In this document: one piece after another, positions 1-11,606 of the stretch
Position numbering within the stretch: position 1 is the first letter of the stretch
Layout: the number at the start of each line of letters is the position of its first letter
NCBI RefSeq assembly: GCF_000003815.2
Contig: NC_049997.1
Location: 12,896,261 to 12,960,260 of the forward strand
DNA length: 64,000 nucleotides
Origin: Branchiostoma floridae
Lineage: Eukaryota; Chordata; Leptocardii; Amphioxiformes; Branchiostomatidae
Reading direction: 5' to 3'
Made by a program: the position numbers and the translations under genes
The notes under the pieces: model-generated
The model's database searches: none
What the model saw: only the letters and a program-made list of their open reading frames with translations
What the model was told of the DNA's origin: nothing

Positions 1-1080
1 TCTATTTTCATTACAGTGAAGAATAACAGAATTCTTTTTCCCCAGTAAATTTAGGACTGTGAAGTATCCTACAATAACACCCTTTTTCCCAATAGTTGAA
101 GAACTAGGGCTGTAAATGTTTTTCCCCCAATAGAAGCATGTTTACAGCTTAAAATGATAATCTTGTAATAACATACTTGTCTGTTCCTGTAGCCTTTGTT
201 GCTGTAAAGGTGTTGAGGTTCTTGTACTGAAATGTTTTATCGCAATATATGCAGCTTTATGGAAAAGATAAGGGTGTGTGGAGCAGATACATTTGTAAAG
301 CTGGTAGTACCGACTAACTAACTCAGAGTTTCATGTCTGTTCAGAGATGATTTGAATCTTCTCATACTGAAAACTGACTGTTTTATTTTTCTTTCTGTTC
401 AGGTAACGGAGGTGGGGGTTAGGGGGCTCTGGGTAGTGTTAGCTTAGCAGCTGCACTCTTGAGTGGCTAGGCACACAGGTTCCACCTGCTACACTCTTAA
501 ATGTAGGGTGGTAAGCATACTGGTTCCACCCATCCCCTAAATCCTCTCGCGTCTGGCTCCTCGTGCCAACTCCCGGGCAACGGCTTCAGCTGGCCGGCAA
601 AACGACGCGAGGGGTGGTGTTAACATTGCACTATCAAGCAGAGATCTTTCACTAAAGTTTCAGGAATATAAGGACAAAGCAGTGTATATTGTTTGTTTTC
701 TTTAGCCGCATAGCCACTGTGGTTAGCTTTGACATGTAAATATCGTTTTACATTTTGTAGCATGCATGACAAGATATACAGTGTTTACAGCTCACAGTGT
801 TGTATTGGGTATGCGGAGTGCACATAAACGGTGTCAACAGACTGACGAGTTTGGCCCTCAAATACAATGCATAATTTTGAGGTAGCTGACGTAAAGCATG
901 ATCCTCATTAAATAGGGAAGATGGCAAGATAACTGTATCATAATAAAGCACCCCATTTTTGTCAGCGATACCGGACTGTACTTGTTGGTTGCACTGATAT
1001 TTGATTCCCACAATACTCATTATGATCAAGGTTACATGTATCTGGAACACACATTGGTACTGAACACCTCTCATACACAG
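1..1080. other. No gene seen
   Basis: AT-rich sequence with no convincing exon on either strand. A short imperfect palindrome around an AGGTTCCACC-type word lies near 478-530. The longest frames show no domain signature. Confidence 0.5.
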
Positions 1081-2060
1081 GTATACACAGGTAAATGCAC
1101 CTCTCCTTGGTAATCAACACACCAATAAACATACCTGTCCTTGGTACATAAGAACATCTAGACAGGTAAACACACCTATCCCTGGTCCCAAATTCCATCA
1201 AAACAGGTAAACACACCTATCCCTGGTGCCAAATTCCATCCCAACAGGTAAATGCACCTATCCCTGGTGGTCAACACCACACACAAGTAAATGTCCCTGC
1301 CTGGTACTGAACATCATCCAGACAGACACTGTCTCATGTACTGTACCGTACAAGGGAACACCTGTCCCTGGCGCATTATCCACACAGGTAAATGCACTGA
1401 ATGGTGCTGAACACCATCCGTGCATAGAATGTTAACACATCTGTCTTCAGGCTGACATAAGAAAGGGTGTAACGACACATTTCCCGGTGCTGAACACCAT
1501 CCACTCAGGTAAACACACCTGTCCCTGGTCACACAGGTAAACACACCTGTCCCTGGTGGTGAACACCATGCACACACAGGTAAACAAAACCTGTCCCTGG
1601 TGTTGAACACCATACACACACAGAGGTTAACACACCTGGTGCTGAACACCACACACACAGGTAAACATGTGTTCCTGGAGCTGAACACCATCCACACAGA
1701 CAGGTGAACACACCTGCCCCTGGTGCTGAACACCATACACACACAGGTGAACACACCTGCCCCTGGTGCTGAACACCCTACACACACAGGTGAACACACC
1801 TGCCCCTGGTGCTGTCAACCATCCACACAGGTAAACAAACCTGTCCGTGGTGCTGAACACGTGCCACACAGGTAAATATGTGGTGCTGAACACCATCCAC
1901 CCACAGCTAAACGTACATCTGCTTGATGCGGAACACCATTCAAAAAGGTTAAGGCATCTGACCCTGGTGCACATTCTGTCCAGATACAGTTAAGTATGCC
2001 TATCGTTCCACCAGGTGAGCATACCTGTCCTTGGCACTTAACACTTTTCATACACTAGTA
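1081..2060. repeat. Minisatellite, 36-45 bp unit
   Basis: Degenerate tandem repeat whose unit contains ACAGGTAAACACACCTG followed by TCCCTGGTGCTGAACACCA. In the best-preserved part the unit starts at 1701, 1744 and 1787, a 43 bp period. Units contain an inverted pair (CAGGTG...CACCTG). All cysteine-rich minus-strand frames here arise from the repeat and are not genes. Confidence 0.85.
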
Positions 2061-4059
2061 AACCAGGCTCTGAACACCTTCAGTACGCTTGACTCTGTTA
2101 GAAACGGCGTTTAAGTGAAGGGCGTTGCTGTTCTATCAAGCCTCACTAGACTACAACTATTAGGGGTTTAAAATCTTGATTCGCAGGTAGTTTGGATATC
2201 CAAGAAAGCTTTTGACATCAGCTGCACTTAAAAGACAAGGTAACGTGAGCTAGAAATATATGTGCACTTTTTCTGATTTGTCATCACATTAGGAAACTTT
2301 GACACTATAAAGATTTTTAAATGGTAAGTTTTTGTATGTTGATGCCCTTAAGCCCCGGTCGCGTAAATCGTACTGTGATAGCTTATCCAGTATATATATC
2401 GCACGATAATCACAGTATTTCACAGGTGCTGTACATCATGGGAAAAATCAGCCAACGGGAGAATCCTGCGACGTTCAAACATTTTCTACTGTCTTTTGAA
2501 AAGCCGCCTGAGTGCCTTTAAAATCAAATCTTTCCTGGAAAAATGTTAACAAAATTATCGGGAAAAAAAAACGTACTAAGACCCTTACAAAGGTTCAAAT
2601 CAAGCAGACGTATAGGATGTTAGCCCCTTTAATCGGCCCTACGAGTGAAGCTATTTCGGGCTTAAAATGTGCCTTGTCTCGGATGACAATTAAGACAAAA
2701 ATACTATCATCAGTCCCGCAGAGCCCTCTTCGAAAATTGTTTTACAATATTTGTCCGTTCCCACTCATGTTTTATTTGCACGAAACTATTCTATCTTTAT
2801 ATTTTTTTATATTCAAGGTCTTCAGTAATCTCCAAGCAGATCCTACGGTAGCATTAGATAGTATCAAAAGGCGGCAGATGAGTGAAGCCGGCTTAGGAGT
2901 GTGTTTCGCTACCGGTGTGGCAAATGTACACCTCTTGGCTGACTACACTCTTTGGCCAGTTTGGTACTATCTTATGCCATTGTAGGATCTGCTTTGAGAT
3001 TAGGTCTTAAGAGGTTTCGTCCTTTTCTAGCTTTTCGGGCGACCTATTATTCGATTCCTCTTGCGCGTGAACAAAACACACTACACTAGTCCGATATATA
3101 GGGTCATTTTGGACTTTATCTGTGCTACGGTGTGAAAAGTGTACGATATATAGTAGCGACGTCGGCATATATAGACAGCTCAAATGACTACATACATGCT
3201 AAATGGCAATGACGCAAGCGATTGGATATGATTTTCCCAAAATCCTGAGTAATTTTGCGAATGACTGTATACAGTTAGGCATAATCATTAAAAGAAATGG
3301 GATACTTGAGTTTTCCACAAGTCACATGCGCTATTTTTTTTTTGTTAGACTGAATTAGGCAGGTACGCTGCAATCTCCCAGTCAGATATAATTTGAACAA
3401 TCTACAAGGTACATTATCGAAACTTTGAGTTTACTAAACACAATGTTGTGATATGATTTTGTGTGTGAATTTCTCTGGACAAATCGCAGAAGATCACACC
3501 GTTCTTCTTTTCATTCCTTGAACACAATTGACTCGATCCAGTCATCTGTCAAAAAGGTACATGTAAAAAGGTACATGTATACAGGGCGCAGCCTAACAAG
3601 AATGGAGCATTCTGCAGTCTCCCTGGCATTAAGAGAGTAGTAAGCTTAGGGTTTACACTGAGCGGTAGGTACTTGGCATGGTCGCTGTTTCACGGGCTTC
3701 CACTTGAAGTCGGGTAAAAACGTGAGAACTCTGCGATATTAGAAAAATAAGGAAATAAGACTACGTGCATAATATACCCTGGTCATGAAATCTCAGGAAA
3801 ATGGCGCATTCAAGAGTATTTATGGAGGGAACCGGATACGATTATGTTACGTTGCGAAAGATTAATACGATGAATAAGTTTATCTGCAAGTTCATGCCCG
3901 TAGGCTAATTGCAAGATAGGGGATATGGAGAAAGCTGTCGGGTGAAACTGATGAACGACTTAGACATTCCCCAACTTACACATAAAAGTTCCCCCTATTC
4001 TCGGTAATACCCCTGTCACATTACACGAAACGTCGGGAGACGTTCGCGCGACGTTCGCC
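2061..4059. other. No gene seen; one MITE inside
   Basis: Intergenic sequence. Apart from the inverted-repeat element at 2826-3002, I see no exon, RNA gene or tandem array. A plus-strand frame over 2512-2985 runs through that element and has no domain. Confidence 0.5.
2826..3002. mobile_element. MITE, TAATCTCC family, 9 bp target duplication
   Basis: Left end TAATCTCCAAGCAGATCC and right end GGATCTGCTTTGAGATTA are inverted copies. The flanks GGTCTTCAG and GGTCTTAAG form a 9 bp target duplication with one mismatch. Two further copies lie at 36372-36509 and 63668-63803. No coding capacity. The 8-9 bp duplication fits Mutator-, hAT- or Merlin-type transposases; which one is not decidable here. 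Confidence 0.8.
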
Positions 4060-4159
4060 NNNNNNNNNNNNNNNNNNNNNNNNNNNNNNNNNNNNNNNNN
4101 NNNNNNNNNNNNNNNNNNNNNNNNNNNNNNNNNNNNNNNNNNNNNNNNNNNNNNNNNNN
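4060..4159. other. Assembly gap (100 N)
   Basis: Exactly 100 N, a nominal scaffold gap. The left edge carries GACGTTCGCGCGACGTTCGC, a short direct repeat that may continue into the gap. Confidence 0.99.
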
Positions 4160-5715
4160 CGTTTGTTTACAAATATTGAATTTCTGGGAATGTGAGGGTA
4201 ATTCTAACATTGTTCCCCCTGTGGTAGTATGTAGATTGGCATTGTCATATACTTTCCTTTCTTGTGTCATTTCTATTATGCCCGCGCATTCCATTCACTG
4301 GTTAAAAAGATTTCGACAACAAAATAAGCAACATTTGTTGATCTCTTGCCTTTTTTGAGGGACGTTTTGTGTTACCTTGTCCGCGTGTATGAGGTCATGG
4401 AACATCATCATAGATCTATTCGCCGTCGATGGCACGAGCCTCGCTTAAACGTGACGTCAACAGGGATAGTTTTTTGGCGTCAAATACGCAAGGCCCTTCC
4501 TGCGATAGCGAAGTACGTCCGAAGATCGTATATAATACGACAGGGGTACAAGAAACACGGATTTCTGTGCATGAAGGTGCGAGAAAGATAAGACTATTTT
4601 CTACGGCGATGTTTTTCTGTCAAGTTACATTCATAGCGAGCACGTTGTTATCATAGGGAGACCTTTGTTGTTCAACGGAAAGGTCACATCTACTTATTTA
4701 CTGACTTTCACAGCGAATGTTCTGTATGTCATAACTTCTGTTCACAGCGATTGTTCTAAAGTTTAGCGTCAAACCTCTGGTCATAAACAGGCTCACTTAA
4801 CAACCGGGGAACCCTGTACATTTTGCGTTTGCGGGATATGTTGTCTGCCACTGGGATTTGGTCACTGTAATGATTTCTGAATACGTGACGATTATATGTA
4901 CATTATGTACACTGTGGTTTGTAACAATTGTCTGCCGAGAAATCCAGGAAGATGAGTGACGTGTCCTCGGCCACTTCACGAATTGATTTTCTTAAGTTTT
5001 AAAGTCAGTTTTTCATCAATCACTTATTATCTCAGGTGACATCATTTGGCGAAATGCCGTCCTAATTTTCAGAAATTTAGGGGGTCTTCCTCCGTTTCTG
5101 ACCCATGACGTCCCATGACGTAATTTACGTAGCATATTTACGCACAGACACATGATAGGTCATATAAAATGAGGATCCGAAGTGACTTTCCTTTTCATAA
5201 TAATGACATCATTGGATAATTTCTTGACGTGCAGAACATGCAACTTACAGCAATTCTGGAGTATGATGGGATCTTATTTTTCCTGTTCCACATCATGGTA
5301 CAAATTTCACGCTTATATTCTTTTGAGACATGCCACATGCGCCATGGTACTATTCTGCTCCGTTTTTTGATAGATTTATCTTAAAATCATCATCTCTTAA
5401 CACGAATTCAAGTCCACAGCAATGTACCTTAGCAGACATTTTGTAAATTTTCTAACACAAAAATCCATGTCAATGGGGGAAAAATAAGTATTTGTTATTC
5501 CTGTATATTATGAATGTTCAGCAATACAAAATGAAATTAGAAAAAAGTCGTATCTGCATGCAGGCGTCGCACGTGGCATTCTTTGAATTTCGCCAGTACA
5601 AGTTCGTCTACTGATACCCAGATCCCCTATGATACCCTTGTAAGTGGAGTGCTACATCCCTGGCGGAGGGAAGTGGTACTGCATGTAATGTAGTTTACTT
5701 TGAAATACATTGTAT
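4160..5715. other. No gene seen
   Basis: Open frames here are short, have no domain signature and do not pair with splice sites into a model. No repeats of note. Confidence 0.5.
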
Positions 5716-6130
5716 ACGACTCTGTACAGTGTATTGGACTCAGTACTCTGTGTAGGACTCAGTACAGTGTATTTGACTAACTACGATGTATTTGACTCGC
5801 TACAATGTAATTGACTCAGTACAATGTATTTGACTCAATACAGTGTATTGGACTCAATACAGTGTATTACAGTGTATTGGGCTCACTACAATGTATTGGG
5901 CTCACTACAATGTATTAGGCTCACTACAATGTATTGGGCTCACTACAATGTATTGGGCTCACTACAATGTATTTTGCCTCTGTAATACATTGTATTTGTG
6001 AAATACATTGTATTTGAAATCGTAATACATTGTATTTGAGTAATACAGTGGATGTAATACATTGTATTTGAGGAATACATTGTATTAGGCCCTGGAATAC
6101 ATTGTATTAGGCCCAAATACATTGTACTAG
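5716..6130. repeat. Short-period satellite, about 19 bp
   Basis: Tandem copies of a unit like CACTACAATGTATTGGGCT, most regular at 5880-5975. After about 5975 the word ATACATTGTATT, itself an inverted palindrome, dominates in variants. It runs almost up to the gap at 6179. Confidence 0.85.
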
Positions 6131-6178
6131 GCTTTTGACTGGAAATATAAAACATAAAACCGTGCCTGGGGCAAAAGC

Positions 6179-6278
6179 NNNNNNNNNNNNNNNNNNNNNN
6201 NNNNNNNNNNNNNNNNNNNNNNNNNNNNNNNNNNNNNNNNNNNNNNNNNNNNNNNNNNNNNNNNNNNNNNNNNNNNNN
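6179..6278. other. Assembly gap (100 N)
   Basis: Exactly 100 N between the 19 bp satellite and a GC-rich repeat. Confidence 0.99.
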
Positions 6279-6490
6279 GGAGGCGGGGGCGGGAGGGCGC
6301 AAGGTCGTGGGATGGCCAGACGGGAGCCTGGGCACAGTTCGGGGCAGTCTCCGCGTGTCCCAAACCGTGCTTTTGCCCCAGGCACGGTTTGGGGCACGCG
6401 GGGACTGCCCCAAACCGTGCCTAAGCACGGTTTCGGGCAAAGCACGGTTCGGGGCACAAACTGTGCCTCAGATTGTGCACTGAGGTCTGA
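6279..6490. repeat. GC-rich inverted/tandem repeat (GGCACGGTTTGGGGCA)
   Basis: Repeats of GGCACGGTTTGGGGCA and its complement TGCCCCAAACCGTGCC in both orientations. It is far more GC-rich than its surroundings. A related patch lies at 6927-7017. The pieces can pair into hairpins, which may explain the neighbouring gap. Confidence 0.7.
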
Positions 6491-6926
6491 CACAACGAAC
6501 TGAATCATTAAGGCTTGGAGACTTGATCAAGGTGCAGCTGAACGTTGCCATGTTTATATGTGGTATATTTTGTAACATAAATGGGATGCACTATAGACGT
6601 GCTAAATTCTGTGTCTTCTGTGCAATATTTTATGGACAAAAATCATATAGTGGGAATCAAAAAGGACAAGATGGTTAACCTGCATTCTACTTTGATGAAT
6701 TTCCCGCTATCTGTATATCACATTGTATTCATGCGTGTAATTACCTCTGTGTACTAACTTGCAATAAAAATAACTTATTTTAAGATTAACGTTTGGTCCG
6801 CCAAACTGTCAAACTTTTCCAAGTCTCGAAACAAAATCTCGAAAGATCTCGCAAGATCAAGCCTTATTTGGAAACATGGGCGTGAATAATCAGTTATCAC
6901 TACCCCGTCAGTCATAGTGATTGACA

Positions 6927-7017
6927 GCGCTTCTGGGCACAGACCTGGGCAGTCGGGCTGTGCCCCGTTCCGTGCCTGAATTGGGCACGGAATGGGGCAG
7001 GCACGGGTTGGGGCATA
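6927..7017. repeat. Second patch of the GC-rich GTGCCCC repeat
   Basis: Contains GTGCCCCGTTCCGTGCC and GGCACGGAATGGGGCA, an inverted pair of the same family as 6279-6490, separated from it by ordinary AT-rich sequence. Confidence 0.65.
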
Positions 7018-7134
7018 ACAGAGTCCTATTGTATACCCTTACTCAAATATACATTTACATGCTTGTATCTAGCTCATCGCTCTGCATGAAAGGGAAAATG
7101 ATTTACTATAGAACCATAGTAAAACTTATTCTAC

Positions 7135-7251
7135 CGCAGTTCTTTTCCTCTGTGACATCCAAACAATCAGGTACTCCATCACATGTATCGAGCATCACAG
7201 TACCGCACTTGAAGGTGGACTCACACGTTGTACCAAGGCAACTTACTTCTT
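7135..7251 (-). CDS. LDLa exon 11 of array (last recognised)
   Basis: Reads [20 protein letters not shown], then [16 protein letters not shown]. Acceptor TTTTTTCAG, donor GTAGAA; 117 bp, phase 1-1. As it ends in a donor site, the gene continues beyond it, but no further exon was recognised. Confidence 0.88.
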
Positions 7252-10200
7252 CTGAAAAAAGAGAGGGGGAAGCTTGATTAGATTGATACAAAAAAAAACT
7301 TTAGACAGAGGGCGTTACTATTAGACAATCTTAGATATGGTGCAAAAGCGATGATCATTTTCTCAACCATGTACATGTGCCTTTCCACGTTAAAGGTGGT
7401 ATCTCACTGCAGTTGCGTCACGGTTGCGTCACTGCGGGGTTCAAAAGATACTCGACGAATTTCAGAGATATAGAACGAATTTTCTTACGTTTTGTGTATT
7501 TTGTTGTCTTTCAAGTCATACAACACAATATCTAAATTATACAAAATCAGACAACGAACCCCGCAGTGACGCAAGCGTGACGCAAATGCAGTAAGACAGC
7601 ATCTTAACACTTTAAATCTTTGCTTTTCATGATATTATGCTTTTGAATTAACAGTATGTGTCTGTACAGTGTTTTTATTATCAGCTTATTAAACAAAACC
7701 TACAGGAACGCCACCTGGTTGGATAACAATTAGCATATATTTACTCTATTTCAATGAAGTTTCTTATAAACCTTTTTTTCTATTAAAAAAAACACAAAAG
7801 AAAGAGTCACCACAGTCTTGCTCATCCTCCCAGTAACCGCATTCGAATTCGTTTTTGTCATTACAGAAGAGGTAACTTGAAGTGCACTGCCCTGTACTGC
7901 ACTTGTAGTTAAAGATATTCGTTATATCGAAGTTTGGATGCAAGGGATACACAGCAACCATTCCTGAGATGTATCTGTTGATGCCTTCCCACGCACCTTC
8001 ACAGCTATCTGTTATAAAAATCAACAACATGTTTTTAAACACCATGTATCAAAATCACAGAAAGATTGTCTGTTTTTGTAAAAACATCAGTGATGTATAC
8101 CAATCACAGAATCGAACACCGTGTCTATCGACAACATGGCGTTCACTCTACCCACTTGGCCATTGCTATGAAAAACTTTTAGTGTATAAATGAAAAACCT
8201 TTAGTGTACATTCATGCCTCGACAGGCTTGGTAGTAAAAAGCAAAGGAAAAAAAGATTGAGAAAAGCAGAAAATGGATTTAATGAGACAATACAAAAAAA
8301 GATTCATTCACCACAACCCATTTCGTCCTGTGGACTATGGTAGTTTGTGAAAATCCGAGATGCACAGTCAGGAATACCATCGCAGACACGATATGACTCT
8401 ATACATCGTCCATCTAATCCACACTGAAAGTGACCGATAGACCTGCAATGCTCTACTGCAATGGTAAGAAAATTTCCAACGATTACATTTGGCATGATAA
8501 AACATGTTAACCTTGTCCTGATGGCTATGTTTTGGCCAATTTAACTTCCAAGAGCTGATGGCTTCATCAGATCAGTAAAACTTGACCTGTTCTATGCTGC
8601 TGCTGCAAATTTACTCCACTATTCGATGGGATTTTACATGACAATACAGCTCAGCATAAACGGGGTTAAGCGTTTCTATCCCGTATATAACGGGCTCAGC
8701 AGGACATGGGTGTTAATCATATCTAGACCAGACTTTTTTCGGGATTTTTGGAAGGACATATATCGTCCCTTCATGATTTCCAAACGGCTTGGTGTACGAT
8801 CACCAAATTTGTAGGGGTGATGTACTTTTAAACACTCCTGTACTTTCAGACGTAATATCACGTAATTTTGACGGCATTGATGTGATTTTTATCGGGTAAA
8901 ACTGTCAAAGTAAGGAATGTCCGTCATATCTAAAGGTATTAAACAAAATAATTGCCAAAAAAACTACCAGAAAGATGAACGAGTTGTACTTTTTGTTCAT
9001 TTTTTCTCTTTACTATCATGGGGAAAGTGTACCACAGTTTGTTTCGTCATCCATATCCCAACATCCCGATTCCGAGTCCTGGAATCTTGTTGTGTACATT
9101 ATGCAGTCTGTCACGCCATTGCATCTGTCCCTAGGCCAGTAGCATTGTGTGAGCTGGTCACATTGACACCTCGATCCTCCGTCGGACTCGCAGTACGTAT
9201 CTGTTTTCAAAACATTTTCTTATTATTATTTAAGAACACGTGGCGAAGACAATGTGGCAATGAACTAAAATTAGAAAAACTTATTGTAAGAGCGCCACAC
9301 AACAAAATACAATAAATAAATGAACTCTGTCAGTCAATATAACAGTGTGCCCAAAGTCTTACCACATCAAGACATGAAATAGTACCAAATGAATGTTTCA
9401 ATAGAAATTTCCAGTACTTGGGACCTCGCCTTGCATTACAAAGGACAATAGTTTATTTTTCCTATGGTGTTGTTTGACCATAAGATACTATGCTAACTGA
9501 TTTACATTTGAGTGACTTGTTGCATATGATCCCAACGAGATAGTGGTTAAGCCAGTTTTTCTAGTTAGCTGTACTTGTATTGAATCACTCGAAACGTCCG
9601 GAAGTAAATATCCGTTTTTTTTTTGTATCCTGTTGTAGAGATTGAATTTTATTTGAACAATGTTTCAATACATTTCACAGAGATATTGTTGATTGCCTAC
9701 GTCGGAACACCGCAAGGAATACTTAACATAGATAACATTCTATGGGAATAAAAAAAAAACTGATACTATTGTGCAAGAAAAAGTTGCCTCCATTATGTTA
9801 TCTATGTAGTCGGGAGGGTTGAAAATGACTAACTACACAGAGTAGGGTATACCGAACAAGAAATTGCTTACTTTTATTCTTTCATGTCTTTGTCTTCCTC
9901 TTTGACTTCAGGATCGTCAGTCTATCACATAAGTATCAGTTTTCTGATTTGTAATTTGGGATTTTTTCGGTCACCTGCTGATTTTAAAGGGTTACCATGC
10001 ACAAATTGATACAGAATATAATTTACATGTCTGCAGGCAGTAAATGAAGGTTTGATAGCATACACTTATACCACTTATACCACAGTTCCTCCCCTTGTTT
10101 CCCGTTGAGGCAAAAACTTTTCAATCACCCTCGTACATATCTGTTCAAAAAATGATGGCTGTAAATTGCTCGAAGAATTCTAAAGTAAACTCCACGTTTT

Positions 10201-11525
10201 GTCCAATTGTAGAGATCAATTTTTCAACACATCGTTCAACAGAATTTTGAACAATGTCCATTGAACACGAACTCAGTAGAACGGCAGAAGAATCCATGAT
10301 GAGTAGAACATCAATGCTATATATACCAATTGAGATCGAAGACGAAGGTAACTTTGTTTTGAACTGTTCACGATATAAAGATAAACGCACATAGCTGTTC
10401 ACATTTCTTTCCGCTTACTCTAAAGAATTTACCACTCTCTGTTCAATGGATAGATTCAACTACATTCTGGGAGGCGATGTACTGTGTACTGTGTACAAAT
10501 AGGCAAAATTTCTACGAAAGTTTAAACCATGGAACCAATAAGAGTAAATAACATACTAGACCCACAATGTTGACTTATTTATACCTACAGATATTCATAT
10601 TTGTCTGATAAGTTGTACTTTGGTAGTTATTATAGACCTTACGAGAGTCGCTGTACTTTTGTCTTGTCAATAAAGATTTTTATATGTGCAATACGATACT
10701 AACCACAGTTTTTTTCGTCCTCTCCATTTGCGCAGTGCTGGATTGTATCACAAATAAAACCCTCTGGCAAACAGGTGTTTTCTCCAGGGCATTTCCACTG
10801 GTAAACTCCATGCAGACTGCACGGGTAACTCAGTCCTGCAAGATCAAGGACATACCAGCTCAAAAAAGAACAAAAAACAGTCTTGCCATCAAATACCAGA
10901 GGCACCAACCTAGGATTGATGTGTTCAAATATTTGTGCTTCCCCAGAACTATCGTAGAGTGGAATTTGTTATCACCAAGCACAGTAGGAGCATCTTCTCT
11001 GGATAGTTTTAAAGAACGGTTGCAAATAGATGTGCAAAAGTTAGGTGTGACGGGTCCTGTATTGAAATATAACCAGCTGCTGCCTCACCGCGTGCCTGCA
11101 AAGCTGGTGTGGTACGCCGAAGGGCGGTTATACCGGCTATATAGATACAGATACATATGTAAAGGTAATTGTCAAAGATTTCAAACAATATAAACTAGGC
11201 AAAAAAAAAATTTGTGCCAAGTTTAGTATTCGACATGTTTTGCTTTCGACTCATTGAAAAAGTGACCGAGGATAACGATTGATTAATTGCCCTTAATGAA
11301 GGTAACTTGTGTTGATTACTACTGAAAGAAAGGGTATGAAAAATTTGAAATAATGGAAATTCTCCGCACTTCCTGTTAATTTGTTTGATATCTATCTATC
11401 TTTCTTTATTTTCACTCTATTGTTCTCTATACGTCCAATAGTATAGCTACGAGTATCTATCCATGCATCTCTTCCTCCCCTCCTCTTTGTGTGTGTGAGA
11501 GAGAGAGGGAGATAAAGATAGATAT

Positions 11526-11606
<81 letters not shown>

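Noticed and set aside
1314..2051. Overlapping cysteine-rich minus-strand frames (VCVWCSAPGAGVFTC-like)
   Set aside because: Periodic products of the 36-45 bp minisatellite read in several frames; no start, splice or codon signal.
2512..2985. 157-residue plus-strand frame
   Set aside because: The second half is the MITE at 2826-3002; no domain or splice support.
10684..10900. Plus-strand frame over the LDLa exon 7 region
   Set aside because: Antisense shadow of the LDLa exon; only the part after about 10870 has a real (retrotransposon) signal.
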